48,667 nucleotides of DNA from Cytidiella melzeri (lineage: Eukaryota; Basidiomycota; Agaricomycetes; Polyporales; Irpicaceae). Positions 1 through 9,134 of the stretch are shown here, piece by piece. The DNA is taken from NCBI GenBank assembly GCA_022592445.1, contig JABYQR010000326.1:1-48667 (forward strand), written 5' to 3'. The position numbers and the translations under genes were made by a program. The notes under the pieces are model-generated. The model had not been told where the DNA came from, searched no databases, and saw only the letters and a list, made by a program, of their open reading frames with translations. Numbering within the stretch: position 1 is the stretch's first letter; the number at the start of each line of letters is the position of its first letter.

Positions 1-1199
1 CTAATTTGAGCCAGCAAGACGTCCTAAATATACTGGGCGTCCTGTCACAGAGGATGGTTGACCTCACCAATCAAGTGGCTGCTTTGGCAGCCGTTCAGGC
101 ACCAGCCGTCGCCGCAGCCACGCATACGTCCCGAGAACGGAGTATTGTCGAAAAGCCCGTCTCTTTTAAGGGAAAAACGTCGTCAGAAGCAAGACTTTTC
201 CGGCATGCTTTCATCGTCTGGGCTCAGAATCAGGGCAAGGCGTTTTTCCAGCAAGACGCGCAAGGCCAGGTCCGGGTGGACAACAACGGCGCGAGGATCT
301 TTGATCCTCATAAACTCATCACAAGCGCCCTGTCCTTCATGCAGGAAGACGCAGCTGATTGGGCTCGTCCTCACATCGAGGAGCTAGCCAATAGCAAACC
401 AGCATTTGGAAATGACTGGGACACGTTTATCGAGGCCTTCAAGGCAAAGTTTGAGCCTATTGACGCGGTCATGGAGGCCAAGACTAAGGTTACCGGCATG
501 AAGCAGGGTAACAAAACATTCGCCGCCCACATCTCGGAGTTCGAGACCTGGGCCCCTCGCACTGGCTGGAGCCAGCAGGACCTTTTCGACCGTCTCAAGT
601 CGAGCTTGAGTACGGAATACCTTCAGCGAGTCTCTTATTTCCAGACCCGCGCCACAACCTACGATGCACTGAAGGACCAGTGCAAGGCAGTAGATGCTCA
701 GCTGGCCGATCTACGCAACAGCACTGGGAAGGTCATGGTAGACAGTTCCTCGGGACATGGCAAGTCCCACCAGCAAGCGTTCCGCGACCCCAATGCAATG
801 GAGATCGACGCATCCCGTTTCTCCGCCTCGTTCGATTCGCTCTTTGCGGGTCTAGGCAAACAGGAGATCTTCCAGAAATGGAAGAAGGAGATGAGCAAGC
901 GCTGCTCGGTTTGCGGATCTGAGAGTCACAAGAAGAGGGACTCAAAGCACCCCGATGACCCGGTCTGCAACCACTGCGGTGGTACGGGTCACTGGGGGGC
1001 AGTTTGCCTGAAACGGCTTCAAGGTGTCCCTAAGGGGCAAAAAGTCGCTGCGACCTCGTCGACCTCGTCGACCACTACTGCGCCAAAGCAAGACGCATCC
1101 AATGACAAGGATGCTAAGATTGCTGCTCTCAAGGACATGCTGGACATCCAGAAAAAGCAAATGGATGAGATGGCAGCCAAAATCAACGCGGTTTTTTGA
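1..1199 (+). CDS. gag: Ty3/Gypsy Gag polyprotein, 5' end cut by window
   Basis: Structural Gag protein of an LTR retrotransposon, expected to assemble the cytoplasmic particle and bind element RNA. The frame is already open at the left edge (the codon before position 6 is sense), so the true start lies outside and the TTG at 6 is only the first listed start. About 397 residues are visible: a basic/hydrophobic central Gag domain, then a C-terminal nucleocapsid region with a canonical CCHC knuckle (CNHCGGTGHWGAVC, C-x2-C-x4-H-x4-C, nt ~965-1010) preceded by a second Cys/His-rich stretch that is not canonical. A Ser/Thr linker and a short coiled-coil-like tail follow. It ends at a TGA (1197-1199) directly after six T residues; Pol is in the -1 frame across this point. 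Confidence 0.9.
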   Translation, partial: NLSQQDVLNILGVLSQRMVDLTNQVAALAAVQAPAVAAATHTSRERSIVEKPVSFKGKTSSEARLFRHAFIVWAQNQGKAFFQQDAQGQVRVDNNGARIFDPHKLITSALSFMQEDAADWARPHIEELANSKPAFGNDWDTFIEAFKAKFEPIDAVMEAKTKVTGMKQGNKTFAAHISEFETWAPRTGWSQQDLFDRLKSSLSTEYLQRVSYFQTRATTYDALKDQCKAVDAQLADLRNSTGKVMVDSSSGHGKSHQQAFRDPNAMEIDASRFSASFDSLFAGLGKQEIFQKWKKEMSKRCSVCGSESHKKRDSKHPDDPVCNHCGGTGHWGAVCLKRLQGVPKGQKVAATSSTSSTTTAPKQDASNDKDAKIAALKDMLDIQKKQMDEMAAKINAVF

Positions 1200-4100
1200 A
1201 ACGGACTCGTGACAAAGCCGCAGCTGCGAGTCCCCCCGATACCCCGTCCTCGTCTTCTACCTCGTCATCTTCGTGTACCATAGCAACTCCGTGCCCGTCG
1301 TCTGTTATCTCTTCATGTACTATCTCGTCGCTAGATCGGTTATCTTCTCATTTCCGTGTACATGTACTAGTCAAAGGTCTCAATAGAAGCATCCGTGTTC
1401 CTGCTATGATTGACTCAGGAGCCACGGCTTTGTTCATCAGTCACCAGTTCGTCAAAAAGCATAAGATTATCCAACACCCTCTTGAAAGGATCATCTCATT
1501 ACACAACATTGACGGAACTAAGAACAAAGCGGGCGGATTAACACACTTCGTGCGCCTCACACTTACAGTTGGAGACCACACAGAAAAGGCAGAGTTTCTC
1601 GTCACGGACTTAGGTCCAGAAGACGTTATTCTTGGGCTACCATGGCTCAAACGCGTAAACCCTACCGTTAACTGGGAAAAAGGAGAAATGACAATTCCGA
1701 GCGGCTCGGAAGAATCTCCTGATGAACCTTTCCAGAAGGTTGACGGTAATCGCAAAGAACGTAGGCAGTGGGTCAAAGCCGGTATTATCCAAGACACCAC
1801 TGACGAAGTCTGGTGTATGGCCGGCTTCACCTATTCTACCAAGCTTGCTGCCGAAGCAAACGAAGCTAAAGCTCAGCGCTCCTTCGAAGACATTGTTCCA
1901 TCAGAGTATCACCGACATGCTAAAGTCTTCTCTGAGGAAGAGTCTAATCGGCTACCCCAGCATCAGCCCTGGGACCATTCGATTGATCTCAAACCAGACG
2001 CTCCTGAGACCATCAAATCGAAAGTTTACCCTATGCCCCTGAACGAACAAGCCGAGCTTGACAAGTTCATTCAGGAGAACCTATCAAAAGGTTACATTAC
2101 GCCTTCTAAGTCTCCGATGGCTTCTCCGGTCTTCTTCATCAAAAAGAAGGATAACAAACTCCGACTTATTCAGGACTATCGAAAACTCAACGACATCACT
2201 GTGAAAAACCGCTACCCTCTACCGCTTGCCACCGACATCATCAACAAGCTCAAGGGTGCAAAGATCTTCACCAAATTCGATGTTCGTTGGGGATATCACA
2301 ATGTCCGCATCAAAGAAGGAGATGAGTACAAAGCGGCTTTCGTTACCAACCGAGGACTCTTCGAACCTAAAGTCATGTTCTTCGGTCTCACGAACTCACC
2401 CGCTACCTTCCAAGCTCTGATGGACAACATCTTCGCCGACCTCGTGGCCGAGGGCAAGGTGGCTGTCTATCTAGATGACATCTTGATCTGGAGCAACAAC
2501 CTGACAGAGCACCGCAAGGTTGTTCATGAAGTCCTCGAGCGACTTCAGCAGCACGATCTGTATCTTCGTCCGGAAAAGTGCGAGTTTGAGAAATCTGAGA
2601 TCGAGTACCTTGGATTGATCATTCGCGCCGGCGAAGTAGCTATGGACCCTGTCAAAGTCCAAGCAGTTTCTACGTGGCCCACACCCAAGAACCTCAAAGA
2701 AGTCAGAGGATTCATCGGGTTCGCCAATTTCTACCGCCGCTTCATTCAAGACTTCTCAAAGCACGCACGGCCTCTACACGACCTGACTAAGAAGGACGTA
2801 CCGTTCGTCTGGGGTCCAGCACAAGAGACTGCCTTCACGTTGCTAAAGAAGGCCTTTACCACTAAGCCTATCTTGGCAGTCTGGGACCCTGAACTCCCTA
2901 CACGTCTAGAAGTCGATGCCTCGGGCTATGCGACCGGTGGAATCATCTCCCAGAAATCGAAGGAAGATGGATTCTACCACCCTATCGCCTACCGGTCCGC
3001 ATCTATGACTGAAGCAGAACGTAACTACGAAATCTTTGATCGGGAGATGTTAGCCATCACCGAAGCTCTCAAAGATTGGCGCCACTACCTTGAGGGGCTC
3101 AAGGAACCGTTTGAGATCTGGACAGATCACGCAAACCTGCAGTACTGGAAGACTGCGCAACACCTCACTCGACGTCAAGCACGTTGGTCATTACTCTTGG
3201 CTGACTTCGACTTTGTGTTGGTACACAAGCCCGGTAGTACCATGATACATGCTGATCCCCTCTCTCGTCTTCACTCTCACGCTGTCACGGACGAAGAAGA
3301 CAACAAGGATCAGGTGGTACTGAAACCGGAACACTTCCGGATCCTCGCTACCAGTGCGCTCGCCACTGCTTCTCCACTCGAATCAAAGATCCGAGAATGC
3401 ACGGAGCAAGAAGCAGAAGTCGCACAAGCTCTCGCTACCCTTCGCAAAAAGGGTCCTCGCAAACTTGTCGGCGGTTTACTCGAATGGGAAGAGAGTGACG
3501 GGCTCATCTATTACAAGGGAAAACTCTACATCCCTAACAACAAAGAGCTCCGTCATGAAATCGTCAAATCTTGCCATGACACACCCGCGGCTGGTCATCC
3601 GGGCAAACACGGCACCATAGAGCTAGTCTCACGACACTATTGGTGGCCGAAGATGAATGCCTTCATCGAGACTTACGTACTAGGTTGTGATCGCTGCCAA
3701 CGCTACAAGTCAGCTCCCCACCCTAAAGCAGTACTACAGCCTCAGGAAACTCCGGCCGGACCTTGGGAACACGTCGGAGTAGATCTCATCACTCAGCTGC
3801 CACCCTCTAAGGGATTCGATTCGATCGCGGTCTACGTCGACCATTACTCCGATCAAACGCACATCATTCCTACTACTACTAAGGTTAACGCTGAGGGGAT
3901 TGCCGATCTACATTACAAAGAAGTATTCCGACTTCACGGCATTCCCAAGAAAGTGTTCTCTGACCGAGGACCCCAGTTTGCAGCGCGCTTCATGCGTGCG
4001 CTCTATCACCGCTTAGGCATAGAGACTGGTTTTACGACCGCCTATCATCCGCAAGGAAATGGCAAAGTCGAACGCAAAAACCAGGATATCGAACAGTACC

Positions 4101-4984
4101 TGCGTCTATTCTGTCAGCAACGACAAAACGACTGGGTCGATCATCTGCCGGCGGCTGAGTTTGCACTCAACTCGCGAGTACATGCGGGTAATTCACAAAC
4201 ACCATTTGAGGTCATCTACGGATATCGCCCCGACTTCACCATACCAGTCGGCAAGCGAAGCAATATCCCTTCACTCGATGAGCGCCTTGATAATATGGCT
4301 CGAGTACGAAAGGAGACCGAAGCAGCTCTTCGTCTAAGCAAAGAAAAGATGAAGCAACTTTACGAGTCTGAGAAACGTTCTCCACGCGTCTTCCAAGTAG
4401 GGGACATGGTCTGGCTAAACGCTAAGAACGTCCAGATTCATCAGGCTACCCCTAAACTCGGTCCTCGACAGCTCGGCCCGTACAAGGTCATCGAACGCAT
4501 TGGCGATCTCGATTACAAACTCGATCTACCCAGCTATCTCCGAATCCACCCCGTCTTCCACATCAACCGTCTAAGTCCCTGGCACGACAACGGCAAAGAC
4601 GTACCTCCACCTCCTGATCCTATCGTCATAGAAGGAGAAGAACAGTACGTCGTTGAAAAAGTGCTAGACAGCAGGCTACACGGACGATGGAAGAAACTGC
4701 AATTCCTAGTCAAATGGGAAGGGTATTCAGACGGACACAATAGCTGGGAACCAGTCGAAAACCTCGAGAATAGTCAAGAAGCAATTGACGACTTCTACAA
4801 AGCAAACCCCGGAGCGCCCCGGGTCATCAAAGCTTCACTCTTCGCGGATCTCCGCTCGCACTTTCGGGAATTCAATACCCAGACCGACCCCGCTTTCCTT
4901 CGCACGATCTATCCATCTACATATGATCTTAGCTGGGATGAAGGCAAACACATCGGTCTGGATATCTCAAGAACATCACACTGA
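1169..4984 (+). CDS. pol: Ty3/Gypsy Pol polyprotein with chromodomain (protease-RT-RNase H-integrase)
   Basis: Complete, uninterrupted Pol of a chromovirus. The -1 frame is open from 1169, just after a TGA; TTG at 1196 is the first listed start, but a frameshift product is more likely. Residues counted from 1196: aspartic protease DSGA ~73-76; reverse transcriptase with catalytic YLDD ~425-428; RNase H with DASG ~572 and TDHANL ~643; integrase HHCC zinc finger ~794-831 (HDTPAAGH and CDRC); DDE core with Asp ~862 (VGVDLI), Asp ~922 (FSDRGPQF) and Glu ~958 (NGKVERKN); C-terminal chromodomain ~1150-1192 with conserved VKWEGY and SWEP. In this group the chromodomain is thought to direct integration to modified histones. 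No disabling stop is visible, so the copy may be recent. Confidence 0.95.
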   Translation, partial: DGSQNQRGFLKRTRDKAAAASPPDTPSSSSTSSSSCTIATPCPSSVISSCTISSLDRLSSHFRVHVLVKGLNRSIRVPAMIDSGATALFISHQFVKKHKIIQHPLERIISLHNIDGTKNKAGGLTHFVRLTLTVGDHTEKAEFLVTDLGPEDVILGLPWLKRVNPTVNWEKGEMTIPSGSEESPDEPFQKVDGNRKERRQWVKAGIIQDTTDEVWCMAGFTYSTKLAAEANEAKAQRSFEDIVPSEYHRHAKVFSEEESNRLPQHQPWDHSIDLKPDAPETIKSKVYPMPLNEQAELDKFIQENLSKGYITPSKSPMASPVFFIKKKDNKLRLIQDYRKLNDITVKNRYPLPLATDIINKLKGAKIFTKFDVRWGYHNVRIKEGDEYKAAFVTNRGLFEPKVMFFGLTNSPATFQALMDNIFADLVAEGKVAVYLDDILIWSNNLTEHRKVVHEVLERLQQHDLYLRPEKCEFEKSEIEYLGLIIRAGEVAMDPVKVQAVSTWPTPKNLKEVRGFIGFANFYRRFIQDFSKHARPLHDLTKKDVPFVWGPAQETAFTLLKKAFTTKPILAVWDPELPTRLEVDASGYATGGIISQKSKEDGFYHPIAYRSASMTEAERNYEIFDREMLAITEALKDWRHYLEGLKEPFEIWTDHANLQYWKTAQHLTRRQARWSLLLADFDFVLVHKPGSTMIHADPLSRLHSHAVTDEEDNKDQVVLKPEHFRILATSALATASPLESKIRECTEQEAEVAQALATLRKKGPRKLVGGLLEWEESDGLIYYKGKLYIPNNKELRHEIVKSCHDTPAAGHPGKHGTIELVSRHYWWPKMNAFIETYVLGCDRCQRYKSAPHPKAVLQPQETPAGPWEHVGVDLITQLPPSKGFDSIAVYVDHYSDQTHIIPTTTKVNAEGIADLHYKEVFRLHGIPKKVFSDRGPQFAARFMRALYHRLGIETGFTTAYHPQGNGKVERKNQDIEQYLRLFCQQRQNDWVDHLPAAEFALNSRVHAGNSQTPFEVIYGYRPDFTIPVGKRSNIPSLDERLDNMARVRKETEAALRLSKEKMKQLYESEKRSPRVFQVGDMVWLNAKNVQIHQATPKLGPRQLGPYKVIERIGDLDYKLDLPSYLRIHPVFHINRLSPWHDNGKDVPPPPDPIVIEGEEQYVVEKVLDSRLHGRWKKLQFLVKWEGYSDGHNSWEPVENLENSQEAIDDFYKANPGAPRVIKASLFADLRSHFREFNTQTDPAFLRTIYPSTYDLSWDEGKHIGLDISRTSH
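1184..1199 (+). promoter_or_regulatory. Candidate -1 ribosomal frameshift site between gag and pol
   Basis: Gag ends ...GTT TTT TGA with a run of six T at 1192-1197 immediately before the stop. Pol is open in the -1 frame from 1169, so the overlap is ~31 nt and contains the T run. A tRNA-Phe slipping back one base on TTT would move ribosomes into Pol. The upstream codon (GTT) does not fit the ideal X-XXY-YYZ heptamer perfectly. I did not establish a downstream pseudoknot. Confidence 0.55.
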
Positions 4985-5136
4985 CGGGTAACGTCGAGTC
5001 AACGACACCAGAAGGGGAGAAACTTCCTAGCATCCTTCTGACTAGACAATCGGGGCAATTCTGCTGAATCCCTGTAGACGGGTAGAAGACCTCTATCACC
5101 ACAGCACAGTGATGCTTCGCGAGGACGCTCGATTTT

Positions 5137-5149
5137 AGGAGGGGGGTAA
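5137..5149 (+). other. Polypurine tract of the Gypsy element
   Basis: A purine run (AGGAGGGGGGTAA) lies directly before a TGTCATGG sequence, 152 bases after the pol stop. This is the usual position of the plus-strand priming site at the edge of the 3' LTR. Confidence 0.7.
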
Positions 5150-5792
5150 TGTCATGGATGGCCTGACTAGCCCTTAATTTTCGCAATTTACCTCTTGTTT
5201 TTATCTGTAAAACTCCGGGCTACAACCTAGTTTCAATTCTCTCTGCATAAACTCCTTTGCACGTCTATTAAGCGCCCGTATCACGTGGCTTAGACGCTCC
5301 ACACGGTCACATTACTTGCTACTACGTCACACTGGCATGTGACTTAGCTTAAGTAAGACCACATGGCTACAACACATGGCTCAGCCCATAGCTAGGGTTT
5401 GACGTCATAGATACCGTCCACATGGGCTCCTTATTGTTCTTTCCCTATTGTTCTCTTTATGGAAGGATGTTCTCACAGGTGTGGGAATGGAATACAATAG
5501 TTGGTCTCCTTTTAGATAGATTCTCTCACGAGTAGAGTTCTTGGCAAGGTCTAGACAATAGCTATTGTTCTCCTTTAGGTAGTTCTTTTGTTCTTCGTTC
5601 ACACGGCTTCTTGCAAAGCCTGCCCTTAACATGGTCTGTGCGCAGGCCCCTGAAGTCTATATAAGCAGCTACATGTACGCTCCTAGCCCTCATCTCGACC
5701 TCTTGGTCTTTACTGGGCTAGGTAAGCAACACCCCTCTTGTACTACATAGCGAGTAGTATCAATGCTAACTTGGTCTTTACTGGGCTAGACA
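5150..5792 (+). repeat. 3' LTR of the Ty3/Gypsy element (right boundary tentative)
   Basis: The left edge is set by the polypurine tract and the TGTCA start. A strong TATA box (TATATAAG, 5658-5665) marks the promoter, so U3 is roughly 500 bp. The right edge is placed at ...GACA (5792) because it mirrors TGTC, but the 5' LTR is outside the window and cannot be used for comparison; the end could lie up to ~150 bp further right. The post-TATA part contains a 20-bp exact direct repeat (5702-5721 and 5770-5789). Confidence 0.5.
5658..5665 (+). promoter_or_regulatory. TATA box in Gypsy LTR
   Basis: TATATAAG is preceded by GAAGTC and lies about 500 bp into the LTR, a typical position for the RNA polymerase II promoter of the element. 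Confidence 0.6.
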
Positions 5793-6300
5793 TCTGTATA
5801 AGATTTATAGCTGGTGAGAGTATTGTGCTTCACGCCTACCACCACCACTTCGTCGTCATCCACTTCGTGTCCCTGTCTGCCGCGTCGAACCCTTGTCTCC
5901 GCGTCAGGGTCCAACCCCGTCTATCCCCTGTTTCGGGTTCACCCCTTCTCTATTGATCTTTGCCTCATGTTTCATCTTTCTATTGTTCCTTGTTTCCGCA
6001 CCTTGATGGTCTTTTCTCTCATTGGCTTTCCAGAACAGTGGCTGTTCCCTGTGTATTGTTCTTCCTTTCTGTTCCTCCGATTCACTACCACTACCTTGGA
6101 CTGGTCCAAAAGTAGTTAGGTCAACATGTATAAATAGCCAATAGACATGGGGCTAGAACCTCAGTCTATCCACTTTGTATCAATATTCCTTCTATTGAAC
6201 CATCATCTGTCTGCCACTGTGCTTGACAGCAACCGCGCGGCCTGGACCATCATCAGACCTTGAGTGTAGCTACACCAAGGTGTTCTGACCTGACAACTAG
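5793..6300. other. Unassigned sequence between Gypsy LTR and Copia relic
   Basis: No coding potential recognised. It is pyrimidine-rich at 5840-6110. A second promoter-like block follows, with TATAAATAG near 6129-6137 and CTTGACA near 6223, which looks like part of another, unrelated LTR or leader. It does not match the Copia LTR at 6670-6944 by eye. Confidence 0.4.
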
Positions 6301-6314
6301 TCCCTTGACGATAG

Positions 6315-6662
6315 TTGGTCTTAACAACTGAAGCCAAACTGTACGCACTTGCTCATGCGTCTACTGAGGCGATCTACTTGAAGAGCCTCATTGGTGAAAT
6401 ACTGAACTATACTATGGAACCTGTCAAGATGTACACTGACAGTGCGTCTACTATTGTGATTGTTTGTTCACCTGAGGAACAACACTCTCAGTGTACTAAA
6501 CACTTCAACATTCGCAGGAACCTTATCAGTGATCGTGTAACTAAAGGGTACATAACTGTACACCACATACCTTCTACTGATCAATGAGCTGATACTCTTA
6601 CTAAAGCACTACCTCTCAAAAAACTCAAGCACTTCAATGAACTACTCCATGTTCATGCTTGA
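6315..6662 (+). pseudogene. Ty1/Copia Pol fragment (C-terminal RNase H)
   Basis: Remnant of the last ~115 codons of a Copia polyprotein. The order of motifs is that of Copia RNase H: TTEAKLYALA (usually STEAEY.AL), YTDSAST (Asp of the active site), TKHFNIRRNLI (usually TKHI.IR.HF) and IPSTDQ-ADTLTKALP. An in-frame TGA (6585-6587) interrupts the last motif, between DQ and ADTLTK, and everything upstream of RNase H is missing. The normal terminal stop is at 6660-6662. A dead, 5'-truncated copy. Confidence 0.85.
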
Positions 6663-6669
6663 AGGGGAC

Positions 6670-6944
6670 TGTTCGAATATACTGAGACTCAATTGAGACT
6701 CCGCACTGATCACGCGCTTAGCGCCAGTAGTTACCGTACATAACACTTACTTTGATCAATGCATGACTACCACTTTTGATCCCCATCTCTTTGTCTGACC
6801 ACCACCTTCACCTGAGGCTCAGTGTTGTGCACTACTGCTCATACCTTTATAATAAGCAGAGCTGCTGAAGCAGCAAGAATCATAAAACTCATCTTCAAAG
6901 CTTAACAGCCTCTACCCCTCGCACACATATTCCACTTTGTTACA
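6670..6944 (+). repeat. 3' LTR of the Copia relic
   Basis: It begins TGTTCGAA directly after a short purine tract (GAAGGGGAC) and eight bases past the Copia stop; it ends TGTTACA, so the termini are TGT...ACA. It is 275 bp long with a TATA-like TTTATAATAAG near 6846. No second copy is in the window, so the right end is inferred from the terminal dinucleotide only. Confidence 0.65.
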
Positions 6945-7420
6945 GATGCAGAGCGTGAACTATGGACCTAGAACAATTTCCTCTGCCCTGGTAATCTATT
7001 CATCATTCTACTCGATCGACGCAACCCAACTCAACCTCACAAGCAATTACAGGTTACCACGAGTTTGCCGCGAGTGCTGAGATACACAATTCTAGTAGCC
7101 GCAAAGCTTCATAAGGAACCTTTTCAAGGCTGCTGCGGCTTTCAGTATTGTTGCTGCCTAAAGCTTTAGGATAGGTCATCCATGAGTAATAGAGTCAACA
7201 CCGCAGATCATACAATTCATAGCGCCTATACAACTTATCACAACCAAAGAATCCTCCTCTCTTACTGCTACTTCGGTAGTTGATGCTCGTATCGTAGAAG
7301 AGCTGCCACAGTCATGTACTATGCTATTGTTAAGAGCTCGTCATCATGACCAACATCAGGGGGCAAGTGCAGCAATCTAAAGCTGCTGACGGTTCATCGC
7401 CATGAGCAATGTTGCTGTTG
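6945..7420. other. Intergenic, nothing recognised
   Basis: 476 bp between the Copia LTR and the stop codon of the secreted protein gene; it must hold that gene's 3' UTR. I see no ORF, RNA or repeat that I can name. Confidence 0.5.
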
Positions 7421-7986
7421 CTAGTGTCCGCCACCTTTGGAGGCCGCATATAGGGCTGCTTTCTGCGCCTCCCAGGTGGTAGACTCTGAGGGGCAATTAA
7501 ACTTCTCTCCGAGTATTTCTAACAAGCTTGTTAGACGCAGCATTTGGTGTTCGGTGGAGTTGCCATTAGGGAATGGGAACGTGCCACCCCGGTTATTATA
7601 AGCTTTGCCTCCGAACCAGCCGGGGTCACCGTATTGTGTCACTGCCTGCTTTGTGGTTCAGTGATTATCCAGGACAAGTCTTTGAGGAGATACGAACCTG
7701 CACAAAGGCAGCACGATTTGGGGGACACCCGGGAGGGATCCTGGCTGGAACACCGTTAGCGTCCAAGGCACCGTCACAATAGCTACGCTTGCAATGTGAG
7801 TGAAAAGTCTCCTCGGGAAAAAATATTTAGTATGGCTTACCCATGGCTGTCGGGGTTCTTTCCAGGTTCAATACCGAACTCGGGAATGAGGCTGGTGTCA
7901 ACATGACCATGGCGCTTGACGGGTGCGGGCGAGACCAACGCCACCATGAAAACAGCAGCGAAGAAAAGACGGGTAGTGAGCCTCAT
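7421..7986 (-). CDS. Small secreted protein (151 aa, three exons)
   Basis: Exons on the minus strand: 7841-7986, 7698-7782, 7421-7645; introns of 58 and 52 nt (GTAAGC...TAG and GTTCGT...CAG). The first acceptor is chosen at 7783 rather than five bases earlier because only this keeps the frame into YCDGALDANG. The protein starts with a clear signal peptide (MRLTTRLFFAAVFMVALVSPA) followed by a Lys-Arg pair (PVKR) that could be a Kex2-type cleavage site. The mature part has three cysteines (YCDG, PPGCPP, FNCPSE) and the pattern PPGCPPNR.AFVQ ... NST ... FNCPSESTTWEAQKAAL. From memory this resembles a basidiomycete family of short secreted proteins of unknown function; I cannot name it. It is likely extracellular. 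Confidence 0.8.
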
Positions 7987-8163
7987 TGTGGTCGGAAGGA
8001 AGGGATTTGGACGGGGTTGTAAAGGGAGTCGTTAAAGATGGGCAAGAGTTTGTGAGCAAAAACGGGCTGCGTCAACGCAAAGCGGAGTACTCAGTACGTC
8101 CGACCGAAAGTTGTGAAGAAGAAAGAAGAGGTAGGGGGGAAGAAGTTGTTCAACATCTGCCAG

Positions 8164-8173
8164 TCTTTATAGT
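8164..8173 (-). promoter_or_regulatory. TATA-like element upstream of the secreted protein gene
   Basis: On the minus strand the sequence GACTATAAAG lies ~180 bp before the ATG at 7986, next to the first copy of the upstream repeat. Position and sequence fit a core promoter, but there is no direct evidence of use. Confidence 0.35.
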
Positions 8174-8179
8174 CTTCGG

Positions 8180-8820
8180 AGGCGTTGACGATAGGAGTCG
8201 GCCCTGGTTTTGACTGTGTGAGATCAATGCTGGAATCAAGACAATCATACCTGTAAGTGCATCCGTTCGATGCCAAGCAACACTTTGACGTCGCGGGTCG
8301 ACTGCTACAGAGCCACGAAAGGGCACAGCGCGCCGTATATGACACGGTAAACACCGAAACTCTCGGATATCATCGTTTCACCCAAAGATGCTGACTCTTT
8401 GGTAAGCTTTGTCTCAGATGGTGTTGGTAGGCATCGGCACGGTCACGGTCGTGTTTGGCTGTACAGAATCAATACATGACTCAAGACAATTGTGATAAGT
8501 ACCTGTAAGAGCGGATGATAGCAAGGAACGCTTCGCAATCGCGGGGATATTGTAGGTCAACTGCCTTCCAAATCGGGTACTTTCTGCACAAAACAATGAA
8601 AGGCCACAGCTCGGGATAGACGTCTCTATCTGGTGTCTGTCACCCTTCATGGTGTTATGGCGTTGGTGATGGGAGTCAACCCTGTATTCTATTGACTATA
8701 CGAGATCGATGCTTGAAGTAAGACATACATTCGTACCTGGAACAACGGGAACGGATGATACGAAGGAACGCTTGGAATCGCGCGTCGTTGGCCTCACAGG
8801 TTTCATGTCCATGCCACAAA
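8180..8820. repeat. Three diverged tandem copies of a ~240-bp unit
   Basis: Copies begin near 8180, 8418 and 8657. Shared blocks in order (plus strand): GGCGTTG...GATAGGAGTC / GGCGTTG...GATGGGAGTC; TGAGATCAATGCTGGAATCAAGAC / CGAGATCGATGCTTGAAGTAAGAC; a TACCTG block; GGATGAT..CAAGGAACGCTT; ATCGCG. Read on the minus strand, every copy has the same layout: coding-like sequence ending CAG, GT..., about 40 nt, a pyrimidine-rich ...AG, then more coding-like sequence. That looks like an exon-intron-exon segment duplicated twice. No continuous protein can be built, so these are decayed remnants or upstream regulatory repeats. Confidence 0.7.
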
Positions 8821-9027
8821 TCAATTGAACCGGTCCGAGGGGCGCTTGTCACATTAGGTAGTCACAAAGATGTAAAACAGTCAAGCTTTTTTATTACTTG
8901 AACCTCGTGTTTCTTGGTGTAGTTCATAACTATGAAACAGAAGAATTGATTTTCACGTACTCTGAAGGCTGATCTATGTAAGCTACTTGAGCACAAGCAA
9001 AAAAATTCCACAACAATTGTGAGCATA

Positions 9028-9131
9028 TCTGTGACAGACTGTGACTGCTTATATCACCTTCCTCTTTGGGGTAATGGACGCCGGAGCTGCGAACTGCGAG
9101 CGGCGGCGCGGCGCCAACTCTGAACGACCCT
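9028..9131 (-). mobile_element. Solo terminal fragment of the Harbinger family seen at 41746-43411
   Basis: The reverse complement begins AGGGTCGTTCAGAGTTGGCG at 9131 and matches the left end of the complete element for ~100 bp, including the internal block CCCCAAAGAGGAAGGTGAT and TAAGCAGTCACA. The outer end is followed by ATT, the same trinucleotide that flanks the complete element. No opposite terminus is visible within several hundred bases, so this is a truncated copy or decayed MITE. Confidence 0.8.
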
Positions 9132-9134
9132 ATT

